From: Kosakonia sacchari SP1
GTDB taxonomy: Bacteria; Pseudomonadota; Gammaproteobacteria; Enterobacterales; Enterobacteriaceae
Assembly (NCBI RefSeq): GCF_000300455.3
Contig: NZ_CP007215.2
Coordinates: forward strand, 1,736,001-1,800,000
Direction of reading: 5' to 3'
Length of the DNA stretch: 64,000 bases
Shown: piece by piece, positions 40,408-55,210 of the stretch
Position numbering within the stretch: the first letter of the stretch is position 1
Layout: every line of letters begins with the position of its first letter
Notes under the pieces: model-generated
Told to the model about the DNA's origin: nothing
What the model saw: only the letters and a program-made list of their open reading frames with translations
Databases searched by the model: none
Translations under genes and position numbers: made by a program

Positions 40408-41189
40408 AAGTTTTTATTTCTATCGTTTCACATAATCATTTTTCTGTAATTAGAAAGTTATCCTCACTTCCCCGACTCGCTGAATATTACAATGTGGTTA
40501 TTATTGATAATGTCAATGAGTATGGACTTTCTGAATGGTGCAAAAAACATAATATTAAATATCTTTCGAATCAGGAAGCGAAAGGTTTCGGTGAAAATAA
40601 TAATATTATCTTCGAATTTTGCCAAAAACACGAAGGATTGCAAGAGGATGATTGGTTCCTGGTTTTAAATCCGGATGTTGCGATTGAACCCTCTGTAATC
40701 GCGAATCTCATTCAAGATATGAATAAAAATAACCAAAAGATCGCAGCGATTAATTTATTTAAGGACTTTGAACGTACCAGGTACGATAATTCTATTCGAA
40801 GTTATCCACGCGCTGTCGATTTCGCTAGTTCATATATTTTTGGTGTAAATAAGACAATTATTGATAAATCTAAAATCGACAAACCGACGATAGTGGATTG
40901 GGCTTCTGGATCATTCCTGATGTTTAACTGCAATTTGTATCGCCAACTCGGTGGATTTGATACTCGTTATTTTATGTATTGTGAAGATATTGACATTTGT
41001 TATCGAGCTAACCAGATTCATGGTGAAAAAGTCGTCTATTACCCCCAGCATCAAGCTATTCATCTTGCCGCGCATTCTAACAGAAAGTTATTTTCTAAAA
41101 GTTTTATTTGGCATGTGAAAAGTATAATTAGATTCTTATGTTACAAAAATGGCCTTGAGAACGGTTCGAGAAAAAATATTTTGTCATAA
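40404..41189 (+). CDS. wbbL: WbbL-like rhamnosyltransferase (GT2)
   Basis: A 261-residue enzyme resembling E. coli K-12 WbbL along its length: VSHNH, GFGENNNI, LVLNPDV, VVDWASGSFLM, GGFDTRYFMYCEDIDICYR and the closing FSKSFIWHVKSIIRFL. WbbL adds L-rhamnose to GlcNAc-PP-undecaprenol, the second sugar of the O-unit. This predicts a WecA-primed GlcNAc at the reducing end. The start is a GTG at 40404 overlapping the preceding TGA; this gives the WbbL length (264), whereas a more upstream start would add non-homologous residues. Confidence 0.82.
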   Translation: MKVFISIVSHNHFSVIRKLSSLPRLAEYYNVVIIDNVNEYGLSEWCKKHNIKYLSNQEAKGFGENNNIIFEFCQKHEGLQEDDWFLVLNPDVAIEPSVIANLIQDMNKNNQKIAAINLFKDFERTRYDNSIRSYPRAVDFASSYIFGVNKTIIDKSKIDKPTIVDWASGSFLMFNCNLYRQLGGFDTRYFMYCEDIDICYRANQIHGEKVVYYPQHQAIHLAAHSNRKLFSKSFIWHVKSIIRFLCYKNGLENGSRKNILS

Positions 41190-41205
41190 AATCTTGAGGT
41201 ATGTG

Positions 41206-41766
41206 ATGGCTAACGAACGATTGTTGATGATTTTTCTTCGTGTCTTTTACCTTCCATATAATAGAATGCGAAATTGCTATTATTCCATTGCGTTGGGGAC
41301 TAAAAAGCTACGCGTAGGACGATCTATTTCCCTTCGCGGGACCCGGAATATAATGTTAGGCAGCAATGTAAGTTTGGGTAATCAAACCTGGATAGATGCC
41401 ATAGGCTCCGGAACAATCACCATCGGTAATGATGTTGCATTTAGTCAAAACGTTCATATAGCCGCTGCATCACAAATAATTATAGGTGATGGATGCCTTA
41501 TCGGAAGTGATGTTTTAATAACTGACCATGATCATTCATTCGATATTGATATGCTGTCTGTTTATCCCAAAAATAGGCCGCTTAAGGTCAAAGGAGATAC
41601 TACATTGGGCCGGAATGTGTGGTTAGGCGATAATGTGAAAATATTATCCGGGGTAACGCTTGGGGATAATATAGTGGTTGCAGCGAACTCGGTTGTTACA
41701 AAATCTTTCCCGGAAAATGTTGTCTTAGCTGGTAATCCTGCGGTTGTCGTGAAACATCTAAAATAG
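41206..41766 (+). CDS. Hexapeptide-repeat O-acetyltransferase (WbbJ/NodL-like)
   Basis: A 186-residue left-handed beta-helix acyltransferase with hexapeptide repeats (about 60-180). The catalytic His is expected in ITDHDHSF and the C-terminal signature is VVAANSVVTKSFPENVVLAG. Probably O-acetylates the O-antigen; N-acetylation of the amino sugar cannot be excluded. The ATG at 41206 has GAGG 6 nt upstream. The earlier ATG at 41149 would overlap the previous gene by 41 bp and is less likely. Confidence 0.8.
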   Translation: MANERLLMIFLRVFYLPYNRMRNCYYSIALGTKKLRVGRSISLRGTRNIMLGSNVSLGNQTWIDAIGSGTITIGNDVAFSQNVHIAAASQIIIGDGCLIGSDVLITDHDHSFDIDMLSVYPKNRPLKVKGDTTLGRNVWLGDNVKILSGVTLGDNIVVAANSVVTKSFPENVVLAGNPAVVVKHLK

Positions 41767-41884
41767 TGCAATCCTTGCTATACACCCTTTAAGATGTACA
41801 AACATCAGCAAACTTGAGTTAACATCTTTAGCACATTTCAAGCCGCGCATATGCCGCGGTGACCACACCTGACAGGAGTATGTA

Positions 41885-43291
41885 ATGTCCAAGCAACAAA
41901 TCGGCGTTGTTGGTATGGCGGTAATGGGGCGCAACCTGGCGCTCAACATTGAGAGCCGCGGCTACACCGTTTCAGTTTTCAACCGCTCCCGTGAAAAAAC
42001 CGAAGAAGTCATTGCCGAAAACCCGGGCAAAAAGCTGGTTCCTTACTACACCGTACAAGAATTTGTCGAATCCCTGGAAACCCCGCGCCGCATCCTGTTG
42101 ATGGTGAAAGCGGGGGCAGGCACCGATGCTGCTATCGACTCCCTCAAGCCATATCTCGATAAGGGCGACATCATTATTGATGGCGGCAATACTTTCTTCC
42201 AGGACACCATTCGCCGTAATCGTGAACTTTCTGAAGAAGGTTTCAACTTCATCGGCACCGGCGTTTCCGGTGGTGAAGAAGGCGCGCTGAAAGGTCCATC
42301 AATCATGCCTGGTGGTCAGAAAGAAGCCTACGATCTGGTTGCTCCGATCCTGACCAAAATTGCTGCAGTTGCAGAAGATGGCGAACCTTGCGTGACGTAT
42401 ATTGGTCCGGACGGTGCGGGTCACTATGTCAAAATGGTTCACAACGGCATCGAATATGGCGATATGCAGCTGATCGCTGAAGCGTACGCGTTGTTGAAAG
42501 GCGGTCTGAATCTCTCTAACGAAGAGCTGGCGAAAACCTTCAGTGAGTGGAACGCTGGCGAGCTGAGCAGCTATCTCATCGACATCACCAAAGATATCTT
42601 CACCAAGAAAGATGAAGAAGGTAAATACCTGGTTGATGTGATCCTCGACGAAGCAGCGAATAAAGGCACCGGTAAATGGACCAGCCAGAGCTCGCTGGAC
42701 CTCGGCGAGCCGCTGTCACTGATTACCGAATCCGTGTTTGCGCGCTATATCTCTTCCCTGAAAGAGCAGCGTGTTGCCGCATCTAAAGTGCTGTCTGGCC
42801 CGCAGGCGAAAACAGCAGGGGACAAAGCTGAATTTATCGAGAAAGTACGCCGTGCGCTGTACCTCGGTAAAATTGTTTCCTATGCGCAGGGCTTCTCCCA
42901 GTTGCGTGCTGCTTCTGACGAGCACCACTGGAATCTGAATTACGGCGAAATCGCGAAGATCTTCCGCGCTGGCTGTATCATTCGTGCGCAGTTCCTGCAG
43001 AAAATCACCGACGCCTATGCCGAGACCCCGGCTATCGCAAACCTGCTGCTGGCACCGTACTTCAAGAAAATCGCGGATGACTATCAGCAGGCGCTGCGCG
43101 ACGTAGTGGCCTATGCCGTGCAGAATGGTATTCCGGTACCGACCTTCTCTGCAGCGGTGGCGTACTATGACAGCTACCGTTCTGCGGTGCTGCCAGCGAA
43201 CCTGATCCAGGCTCAGCGTGATTATTTCGGCGCGCACACGTATAAGCGCACCGATAAAGACGGCGTGTTCCATACCGAGTGGCTGGATTAA
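41885..43291 (+). CDS. gnd: 6-phosphogluconate dehydrogenase, decarboxylating
   Basis: Oxidative pentose phosphate pathway enzyme making ribulose-5-phosphate, CO2 and NADPH. The 468-residue protein has an N-terminal Rossmann motif ([15 protein letters not shown]), the substrate-binding GVSGGEEGA and the catalytic Lys/Asn region [12 protein letters not shown]. It is the conserved right border of the O-antigen locus and often a site of recombination. An AGGAG ribosome-binding site precedes the ATG. Confidence 0.98.
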   Translation: MSKQQIGVVGMAVMGRNLALNIESRGYTVSVFNRSREKTEEVIAENPGKKLVPYYTVQEFVESLETPRRILLMVKAGAGTDAAIDSLKPYLDKGDIIIDGGNTFFQDTIRRNRELSEEGFNFIGTGVSGGEEGALKGPSIMPGGQKEAYDLVAPILTKIAAVAEDGEPCVTYIGPDGAGHYVKMVHNGIEYGDMQLIAEAYALLKGGLNLSNEELAKTFSEWNAGELSSYLIDITKDIFTKKDEEGKYLVDVILDEAANKGTGKWTSQSSLDLGEPLSLITESVFARYISSLKEQRVAASKVLSGPQAKTAGDKAEFIEKVRRALYLGKIVSYAQGFSQLRAASDEHHWNLNYGEIAKIFRAGCIIRAQFLQKITDAYAETPAIANLLLAPYFKKIADDYQQALRDVVAYAVQNGIPVPTFSAAVAYYDSYRSAVLPANLIQAQRDYFGAHTYKRTDKDGVFHTEWLD

Positions 43292-43320
43292 TCTGATAAT
43301 CACCCCTCTGATTTACTCAG

Positions 43321-43349
43321 GCCCGGTTGCTAAAACCGGGCTTTTTTTT
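43321..43349 (+). terminator. gnd intrinsic terminator
   Basis: GCCCGGTT-GCTAA-AACCGGGC forms an 8-bp GC-rich stem followed by an uninterrupted T-run, 29 bp after the gnd stop. A textbook Rho-independent terminator. Confidence 0.93.
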
Positions 43350-43447
43350 CGTCTTAACCGCCGTTTTTTCGGGCAGTCATATTCATTTTGTCGATTATTG
43401 CCTGCTAAACCATACATAAACGCTGCTGTTGACAGCTGATTGTCGCC

Positions 43448-43477
43448 TTGACAGTCCCTCAACAGAAGAGGTAAAAA
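43448..43477 (+). promoter_or_regulatory. ugd: Candidate ugd promoter
   Basis: A consensus -35 TTGACA (43448-43453) with a TAAAAA -10 (43472-43477) at 18-bp spacing. A second TTGACA occurs 19 bp upstream (43429), forming a direct repeat. No clear PhoP or PmrA box was found in the 267-bp gnd-ugd gap. Confidence 0.35.
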
Positions 43478-43558
43478 CCCCAACAGTTATTGATATTAAG
43501 CGGGTGGCGACGGGATCGTCATCTCCGGTTTCATACACTCACAAAAGTTGCTTATCGA

Positions 43559-44725
43559 ATGAAAATAACAATCTCCGGAACAGGTTACGTTGGGCTATCG
43601 AACGGGATATTGATTGCGCAGAACCATGAAGTGGTGGCGCTGGATATCGTTCAGTCCAAAGTAGATATGCTTAATCAGAAGATCTCTCCCATTGTGGATA
43701 AGGAGATCCAGGAGTATTTGCAGAATAAGCCGCTGAACTTCCGTGCGACGACGGACAAACTCGATGCCTATCGCGGCGCGGATTTCGTCATCATCGCCAC
43801 GCCGACGGATTACGATCCGAAAACGAACTATTTCAACACCAGCAGTGTGGAATCAGTGATCCGTGATGTTCACGAGATCAACCCGCAAGCGGTGATGATC
43901 ATTAAATCCACTATTCCTGTGGGCTTTACCCAATCCATCCGTGAAAAATACGGTATTGATAACGTTATCTTCTCACCGGAATTCTTGCGTGAAGGTAAAG
44001 CGCTGTACGATAACCTGCACCCGTCGCGCATCGTTATCGGTGAACGCTCCGAACGCGCCGAACGTTTTGCCGCGTTGTTGCAGGAAGGCGCGATCAAAAA
44101 AGATATTCGCGTATTGTTCACTGATTCAACCGAAGCCGAAGCGATTAAACTGTTCGCTAACACCTATCTGGCGATGCGCGTGGCGTACTTCAACGAACTG
44201 GATAGCTATGCAGAAAGCCTGGGGCTGAACAGCCGTCAGATTATCGAAGGCGTATGTCTGGATCCGCGTATCGGCAATCATTACAACAACCCATCGTTTG
44301 GTTACGGTGGTTACTGCTTGCCGAAAGATACCAAACAGCTGCTGGCGAACTATCAGTCGGTACCGAATAATATTATTTCGGCTATCGTTGATGCTAACCG
44401 CACCCGTAAAGACTTTATTGCGGATTCCATCCTGGCGCGTAAACCGAAGGTGGTGGGTGTCTATCGTCTGATCATGAAGAGTGGTTCCGATAACTTCCGC
44501 GCCTCTTCGATTCAGGGCATCATGAAGCGTATCAAAGCGAAGGGCGTGCAGGTCATCATTTATGAACCGGTCATGCAGGAAGATGAATTCTTCCACTCCC
44601 GCGTGGTACGCGATCTGGAAGCGTTCAAACAGGAAGCGGATGTCATTATCTCCAACCGTATGGCTCAAGAGCTGGCGGATGTGGAAGAGAAGGTCTATAC
44701 CCGCGATTTATTCGGTAACGACTAA
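43559..44725 (+). CDS. ugd: UDP-glucose 6-dehydrogenase
   Basis: Oxidises UDP-glucose to UDP-glucuronate, a precursor of colanic acid and, in enteric bacteria, of 4-aminoarabinose for lipid A. The 388-residue protein has the [12 protein letters not shown] nucleotide-binding motif, catalytic Cys253 in [10 protein letters not shown] and the EFLREG segment. Start at MKITIS gives the E. coli length. Confidence 0.97.
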   Translation: MKITISGTGYVGLSNGILIAQNHEVVALDIVQSKVDMLNQKISPIVDKEIQEYLQNKPLNFRATTDKLDAYRGADFVIIATPTDYDPKTNYFNTSSVESVIRDVHEINPQAVMIIKSTIPVGFTQSIREKYGIDNVIFSPEFLREGKALYDNLHPSRIVIGERSERAERFAALLQEGAIKKDIRVLFTDSTEAEAIKLFANTYLAMRVAYFNELDSYAESLGLNSRQIIEGVCLDPRIGNHYNNPSFGYGGYCLPKDTKQLLANYQSVPNNIISAIVDANRTRKDFIADSILARKPKVVGVYRLIMKSGSDNFRASSIQGIMKRIKAKGVQVIIYEPVMQEDEFFHSRVVRDLEAFKQEADVIISNRMAQELADVEEKVYTRDLFGND

Positions 44726-44742
44726 TTGTTATTGCAGAAAGT

Positions 44743-44771
44743 AAAACGGCCCAGTCAGGGCCGTTTTTTTT
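44743..44771. terminator. Bidirectional terminator between ugd and the epimerase gene
   Basis: AAAACGGCCC-AGTCA-GGGCCGTTTT, a 10-bp stem with T-runs on both strands, lies between the convergent genes and should stop transcription from both sides. Confidence 0.9.
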
Positions 44772-45774
44772 ACACGTTATAAAAATTTCTGTACCAGTCA
44801 ACAAAGCGCTTCACACCGTCTTTGACCGAAGTCTGGGGCTTAAAGCCAGTCACAGCATACAGCGGTTGGGTGTCTGCGCTCGTCTCCAGCACATCACCGG
44901 GCTGAATCGGCATCATATTTTTCTGCGCTTCAATCCCCAGCGCCTCTTCCAGTGCCGTGATGTAATCCATCAGCTCAACCGGTGAACTGTTGCCAATGTT
45001 ATAAACATGGTAAGGCGCGGAACTGGTCGCTGGTGAGCCGCTTTCGACGGTCCAGTTTGCATCTGGCTGCGGGATCACATCCTGCATACGGATAATCGCT
45101 TCCACGATATCGTCAATGTAGGTGAAGTCGCGCTTCATTTTGCCGTAGTTGTATACATCTATGCTCTTACCTTCCAGCATCGCTTTAGTGAACTTGAACA
45201 GCGCCATGTCCGGGCGTCCCCATGGGCCATAGACCGTAAAGAAACGCAGGCCGGTCGTTGGCAGACTATAGAGATGCGAATAGGTATGCGACATCAGTTC
45301 ATTGGCTTTTTTCGTTGCCGCGTAGAGTGATACCGGGTGGTCAACCGAATCATCGGTGGAGAACGGCATCTTACGGTTTAACCCGTAAACGGAGCTGGAG
45401 GAAGCATATAGCAGATGCTGCACTTTATGATGACGACAGCCTTCAAGTACGTTCAGATGTCCAATCAGATTAGATTCTGCGTAAACGTGCGGATTTTCCA
45501 GCGAGTAACGGACACCAGCTTGTGCAGCGAGGTGAATAACGCGGTCAAATTTCTCACGCGCAAACAGCTGTGCCATCCCCTCGCGGTCAGCGAGATCGAT
45601 TTTATGAAAATGGAAATCGGGAGAGACCAGCAAATCAAGACGCGCCTGTTTCAGACTGACATCGTAATAGTCGTTGAGGTTATCAATACCCACCACCTGG
45701 TGGCCCGCCTGCAGCAGGCGTTCGCTGACGTGATAACCGATAAACCCGGCAGCGCCGGTGACCAGAAATTTCAT
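44770..45774 (-). CDS. uge: UDP-glucuronate 4-epimerase (Uge-like)
   Basis: An extended SDR sugar-nucleotide epimerase, 334 residues: GAAGFIG at 7-13, SSSSVYG, and catalytic Y151-x3-K155. The length and sequence match Klebsiella-type Uge, which interconverts UDP-glucuronate and UDP-galacturonate. Its place next to ugd, which makes the substrate, supports this. UDP-GalA could serve the LPS core or capsule. The gene is absent from this position in E. coli K-12. Confidence 0.85.
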   Translation of the reverse strand: MKFLVTGAAGFIGYHVSERLLQAGHQVVGIDNLNDYYDVSLKQARLDLLVSPDFHFHKIDLADREGMAQLFAREKFDRVIHLAAQAGVRYSLENPHVYAESNLIGHLNVLEGCRHHKVQHLLYASSSSVYGLNRKMPFSTDDSVDHPVSLYAATKKANELMSHTYSHLYSLPTTGLRFFTVYGPWGRPDMALFKFTKAMLEGKSIDVYNYGKMKRDFTYIDDIVEAIIRMQDVIPQPDANWTVESGSPATSSAPYHVYNIGNSSPVELMDYITALEEALGIEAQKNMMPIQPGDVLETSADTQPLYAVTGFKPQTSVKDGVKRFVDWYRNFYNV

Positions 45775-45801
45775 AGCTAATCCTTTCTAACATCTAAAAC
45801 G

Positions 45802-45819
45802 TACAATCTGTCTATTGTA
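45802..45819. promoter_or_regulatory. Inverted repeat upstream of the epimerase gene
   Basis: TACAAT-N6-ATTGTA is a perfect 6+6 bp inverted repeat about 28 bp before the epimerase start. Read on the minus strand, TACAAT matches a -10 box at 5 of 6 positions, so it may be the epimerase promoter and/or an operator in the divergent epimerase-wzzB region. Confidence 0.35.
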
Positions 45820-45942
45820 TGATCCCAGACCGGTAATCGCTATCAGTTATAAAAGCGGTCATAGTTCTTAAATGGTGCCCAGTAAAACTTATTTACATGA
45901 AGTCCTATAGAAAAAAAATAACGAACCGCTAAACTCGCGCTC

Positions 45943-45948
45943 TATAAT
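45943..45948 (+). promoter_or_regulatory. wzzB: Candidate -10 element for wzzB
   Basis: A perfect TATAAT lies 31 bp before the wzzB ATG; the -35 region is weak (AACGAA). Fits an independent wzzB promoter in the 204-bp divergent region. Confidence 0.45.
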
Positions 45949-45978
45949 TCTCTTTTGCGCTTCTCATTTAGGGTCGCT

Positions 45979-46962
45979 ATGACGTACGAAAAACAAAGTT
46001 TACCTGCCAGGCAGAGTAATGATTCAGAACAGATTGATTTGTTAGATGTTTTATCGCAAGTCTGGCGCGGTAAGTGGATTGTAGCTTTATTTATTCTTGT
46101 CGCTGTTATTGTTGCTGGTGTCTATTTAAGCATTGCCAAAGAAAAATGGACTTCGATCGCGGTGATCAGTGCTCCGGATGCCGGGCAGATAGCGGGATAT
46201 TCCAATGCGATGAGCATATTAAGTAACGACGAAAAGTATGACATCGCAGGTATACAACAGCGCGTGATTGTACGTTTTAATTCCGCCTTCTCGGCATTGT
46301 CAGAAACCCTGGGAAACCAGGAAGAACCCGAGAAACTGACTATCGATACCGCGGTGCAAGGGCAATCATTACCGCTGAAACTTACCTACCAGGCACAAAC
46401 AGCCAAGGATGCGCAGCAAAAACTGGCCCAATACATTGAAAAAATCGATCAGCAAATCGCCAAAGAGCTAATTGATGATTTACAAATCAGTGTCAAATCA
46501 CGCACTCGCGACTTAGTTGAGTCGCTGTCGACACAAGAAAAGGTTGCACAAGAACAAAAAGATCTCAGAATTAAACAGATTGCCCAGGCGCTTTCTGTTG
46601 CTAAAGAGGCAGAAGTCCGCTCCCCACAAGTGCGACAAACGGAAAATGTATCTCAGGACACGCTGTTTCTGCTTGGCAGCGCAGCGCTGGAGTCGATGAT
46701 CAAGAATGAGTCATCGCGTCCACTGATATTCTCTGATGACTACTACAAAACAAGAAAAAATCTTCTTAATATTCAGACGATTGTTGTTAATCCGCAGAAT
46801 ATCCATGCTTATCGTTACGTGATGAAACCAACTTTGCCTATCCATCGCGATAGCCCGCGTAAGTTAATTACTCTGGTATTGGCAATTTTACTCGGGGGTA
46901 TCCTGGGGTCAGGTTTCTTGCTGACACGTAATGCGTTCCGAAATCGTCAATCGAAAGCATAA
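45979..46962 (+). CDS. wzzB: WzzB, O-antigen chain-length determinant
   Basis: Polysaccharide co-polymerase that sets the modal length of O-antigen made by Wzy. The 327-residue protein has two transmembrane segments (about 38-58 and 290-315) around a coiled-coil-rich periplasmic domain. The YRYVMKPTLPIHRDSPRK motif lies just before the second segment. Similar to E. coli WzzB (326 residues). Start at MTYEKQ with AGGGT upstream. Its presence implies that O-antigen is, or was, polymerised by a Wzy pathway. Confidence 0.94.
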   Translation: MTYEKQSLPARQSNDSEQIDLLDVLSQVWRGKWIVALFILVAVIVAGVYLSIAKEKWTSIAVISAPDAGQIAGYSNAMSILSNDEKYDIAGIQQRVIVRFNSAFSALSETLGNQEEPEKLTIDTAVQGQSLPLKLTYQAQTAKDAQQKLAQYIEKIDQQIAKELIDDLQISVKSRTRDLVESLSTQEKVAQEQKDLRIKQIAQALSVAKEAEVRSPQVRQTENVSQDTLFLLGSAALESMIKNESSRPLIFSDDYYKTRKNLLNIQTIVVNPQNIHAYRYVMKPTLPIHRDSPRKLITLVLAILLGGILGSGFLLTRNAFRNRQSKA

Positions 46963-46966
46963 GCAC

Positions 46967-46995
46967 AAAAAAACCGGGCAGCGCCCGGTTTTTTT
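46967..46995. terminator. Bidirectional terminator between wzzB and hisI
   Basis: A 13-bp perfect stem, AAAAAAACCGGGC/GCCCGGTTTTTTT with a 3-nt loop, between convergent wzzB and hisI. T-runs on both strands make it a strong two-way terminator. Confidence 0.92.
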
Positions 46996-47002
46996 ACGTC
47001 TA

Positions 47003-47607
47003 CTATTTATGCCGCTTGCGTAAATTCTCAATCACTGTAGTCAGGTCTAACTGTTGATCCTGCAGCAGTACCAGCAGGTGATACATCAGATCAGAAGCTT
47101 CGTTAGTCAACTCTTCTCGGTCGTTTACGGTTGCCGCCAGCGCGGTTTCCAAACCTTCTTCACCCACTTTCTGCGCGATACGCTTAGTGCCGCTGGCGTA
47201 GAGTTTGGCGGTGTAAGAACTTGCCGGGTCGGCGGTTTTACGCGCGGCGAGCAGCTCTTCTAACTGGTAAAGGAACAACCACTGGTGGCTGGTGTCGCCA
47301 AAGCAACTGGATGTTCCCGTGTGGCAAGTTGGGCCGATAGGGTTAACAAGAACCAGCAACGTATCGTTGTCGCAATCAGGAGTTATTTTCACCACGTTAA
47401 GGAAATGACCCGAGGTTTCACCTTTGGTCCACAAGCGCCCTTTAGTCCGGGAGAAAAAAGTCACTTTGCCGCTTTCCTGCGTTTTTGCCAGCGCCGCTTT
47501 GTTCATATAACCCAGCATCAGCACTTCGCCGGAAACCGCATGTTGTACCACGGCGGGCAGCAGTCCGTCGTTTTTTTCCCAGTCCAGTTGGGCCAGTTGT
47601 TGCTCTG

Positions 47608-47614
<7 letters not shown>
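47003..47614 (-). CDS. hisI: HisI(E), phosphoribosyl-AMP cyclohydrolase / phosphoribosyl-ATP pyrophosphatase
   Basis: Bifunctional enzyme for steps 2 and 3 of histidine biosynthesis. N-terminal cyclohydrolase (about 1-115; the metal-binding Cys/His are in the [10 protein letters not shown]...[12 protein letters not shown] part) is fused to a C-terminal pyrophosphatase (about 115-203, [10 protein letters not shown]). 203 residues as in E. coli. Last gene of the operon; its start overlaps the hisF end by 7 bp. Confidence 0.97.
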
Positions 47615-53119
<5,505 letters not shown>

Positions 53120-53123
53120 GGCC

Positions 53124-54023
53124 TTACTCCATCATCTTCTCAATCGGCAGCACCAGAATGGAACTTGCCCCCAGCGCCTTCAGTTTTTCCATGGTTTCCC
53201 AGAACAGGGTTTCGCTGCTGACCATGTGCATTGCCACACGCTGCTGATCGCCCGCCAGCGGCAGAATAGTGGGGCGTTCAGCACCAGGCAGCAGAGCGAT
53301 GACCTCTTCCAGACGCTCGCTTGGCGCGTGCATCATGATGTATTTCGATTCGCGCGCCTGGATAACACCCTGAATACGGGTCAGCAGTTTGTCGATAAGC
53401 TGCTGTTTGGCATCGGTCATTTCACCGTCGCGCTGGATCAGGCAGGCTTTAGAGCGGTAAATCACTTCCACTTCGCGCAGGCCATTGGCTTCGAGCGTCG
53501 CGCCGGTCGACACCAGGTCGCAAATCGCATCCGCCAGACCCGCACGCGGCGCGACTTCAACAGAACCGTTTAACAGACAAGATCTGAAAGAGACGCCTTT
53601 CTGATCGAGATAGCGTTTTAACAGGTGCGGATAAGAGGTGGCGATACGTTTACCGTCCAGCGCTTGCGGGCCGTTCCAGCTTTCGTCAACCGGGGTTGCC
53701 AGCGACAGGCGGCAGCCGCCGAAATCGAGGCGACGCAGGGTGAAATAGCGCGGGTCTTCACCCTGTGCGCGGCGGGTCAGCAGCTCTTCTTCCAGCACGT
53801 TTTCGCCGATGATGCCCAAATCAACGACACCGTCCATCACAAGGCCAGGAATGTCATCGTCGCGTACGCGCAGAATATCAATCGGCATATTTTCCGCCAG
53901 GGCGATCAGACGCTGGGTGTGCAGGTTAATTTTAATCCCGCAGCGGGCCAGGAGTTCGCGTGAATCTTCGCTCAGGCGGCCGGATTTCTGAATAGCTATG
54001 CGTAAACGCGAGTTGTCTAACAT
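53124..54023 (-). CDS. hisG: HisG, ATP phosphoribosyltransferase
   Basis: First, feedback-inhibited enzyme of the pathway; the 299-residue long form with a C-terminal regulatory ACT-like domain (about 225-299). Starts [17 protein letters not shown]. The P-loop-like PRPP-binding segment is near [14 protein letters not shown]. First structural gene after the attenuator. Confidence 0.98.
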   Translation of the reverse strand: MLDNSRLRIAIQKSGRLSEDSRELLARCGIKINLHTQRLIALAENMPIDILRVRDDDIPGLVMDGVVDLGIIGENVLEEELLTRRAQGEDPRYFTLRRLDFGGCRLSLATPVDESWNGPQALDGKRIATSYPHLLKRYLDQKGVSFRSCLLNGSVEVAPRAGLADAICDLVSTGATLEANGLREVEVIYRSKACLIQRDGEMTDAKQQLIDKLLTRIQGVIQARESKYIMMHAPSERLEEVIALLPGAERPTILPLAGDQQRVAMHMVSSETLFWETMEKLKALGASSILVLPIEKMME

Positions 54024-54058
54024 TCTGTTGTCCTCTTTTATCCTGCTGAATTTGGTTC

Positions 54059-54093
54059 AAAAAAAAGCCCCCGGAAGAAGATCTTCCGGGGGC
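54059..54093 (-). terminator. his operon attenuator terminator
   Basis: On the minus strand a perfect 12-bp stem (GCCCCCGGAAGA/TCTTCCGGGGGC, 3-nt loop, 54067-54093) is followed by eight T. It lies between the leader peptide and hisG. With high His-tRNA charging the terminator forms; ribosome stalling at the His codons favours the antiterminator. Confidence 0.97.
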
Positions 54094-54156
54094 TTTCTCT
54101 GCGTTCATGCACCACTGGAAGATCCAAATGTCTTCCAGCACACATCGCCTGAAAGA

Positions 54157-54207
54157 CTAGTCAGGATGATGGTGATGATGGTGGTGTTTAAATTGAACGC
54201 GGGTCAT
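54157..54207 (-). CDS. hisL: HisL, his operon leader peptide
   Basis: A 16-residue peptide, MTRVQFKHHHHHHHPD, with seven consecutive histidine codons, identical in form to the enteric his leader. Its translation senses charged His-tRNA and controls the attenuator 64 bp downstream. Too short for ordinary gene callers. Confidence 0.98.
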   Translation of the reverse strand: MTRVQFKHHHHHHHPD

Positions 54208-54246
54208 AAAATTCTCGATGAATGTTTATTCATAAGTTGTCAGTTA

Positions 54247-54275
54247 ACGTAAACCACTTTGGTCGCCAAAGGCAA
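54247..54275 (-). promoter_or_regulatory. hisL: Candidate his operon promoter
   Basis: On the minus strand, -35 TTGCCT (54270-54275) and -10 TTACGT (54247-54252) are separated by 17 bp, about 40 bp before hisL, matching the position of the enteric his promoter. The -10 match is weak. Confidence 0.5.
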
Positions 54276-54382
54276 GGGCTTTTTTTTATCATTAAATCAT
54301 TTCATATTCGTTCTATGAATTGTCAGTTATCACTGGCTGGCGTAGCCTTAAACAGGTGGAAGCGAGAGTGCAGGGGAGAGGC

Positions 54383-55210
54383 ATGAAAAAGGTCGCGATT
54401 ATCGGATTAGGATGGCTGGGAATGCCGCTGGCACTGTCATTAACGGCGCGAGGCTGGCAAGTTACCGGCAGTAAAACCAGCCAGGATGGCGTCGAGGCGG
54501 CGCGCATGTGCGGCATCGAAAGTTATGTGCTCAACCTTGAACCAGAATTAGTCTGCGAATCGGAGGATCTGGATGCGCTGATGCAGGTCGATGCGTTAGT
54601 CATCACCCTCCCGGCGCGTCGCAGCGGCCCCGGCGAAGAATTTTACTTGCAAGCGATGCAGGAGATTGTCGATAGCGCGCTGGCTTATCGCATACCGCGC
54701 ATTATTTTTACCAGTTCCACCTCTGTTTATGGCGATGCACCCGGCATCATTAAAGAAAACACGCCGCGCCAGCCCGTCACCGCAAGCGGACGGGTGCTGA
54801 AAGAGCTGGAAGACTGGCTGCATAATTTGCCCGGCACATCGGTGGATATTTTACGCCTGGCAGGGCTGGTGGGACCGGCGCGCCATCCGGGGCGTTTCCT
54901 GGCCGGGAAAACCGCGCCTAACGGTCAGCACGGCGTTAACCTGGTGCATCTTGAAGATGTCGTCGCCGCGATTACGTTGCTGCTGCAGGCGCCGAGAGGC
55001 GGGCACATCTATAATCTCTGCGCGCCGGGACATCCATCACGCGAAAGTTTCTACCCGGCAATGGCGCGACAGCTTGGCCTTGCGCCGCCCACCTTCACCG
55101 CATCGCGCAGCGATGATGAGAAAGGAAAAATCATCGACGGCAACCGTATTTGCCACGAACTGGGGTTTGAATATCTTTATCCCGACCCGTTATTGATGCC
55201 GCTGGCGTGA
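54383..55210 (+). CDS. yeeZ: YeeZ, NAD(P)-binding SDR-like protein
   Basis: A 275-residue Rossmann-fold protein similar throughout to E. coli YeeZ. IIGLGWLGMPLA is the nucleotide-binding motif, and FTSSTSVYGDA resembles extended SDR epimerases, but no specific reaction is established. Start at MKKVAI matches E. coli; longer upstream starts overlap the divergent his promoter region. In E. coli yeeY (LysR-type) lies between yeeZ and plaP; it is absent here. Confidence 0.92.
   Translation: MKKVAIIGLGWLGMPLALSLTARGWQVTGSKTSQDGVEAARMCGIESYVLNLEPELVCESEDLDALMQVDALVITLPARRSGPGEEFYLQAMQEIVDSALAYRIPRIIFTSSTSVYGDAPGIIKENTPRQPVTASGRVLKELEDWLHNLPGTSVDILRLAGLVGPARHPGRFLAGKTAPNGQHGVNLVHLEDVVAAITLLLQAPRGGHIYNLCAPGHPSRESFYPAMARQLGLAPPTFTASRSDDEKGKIIDGNRICHELGFEYLYPDPLLMPLA

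Noticed and set aside
54157-54207. The CAT/CAC run near 54170 as a simple sequence repeat
   Set aside because: It is the seven-His codon stretch of hisL on the minus strand.
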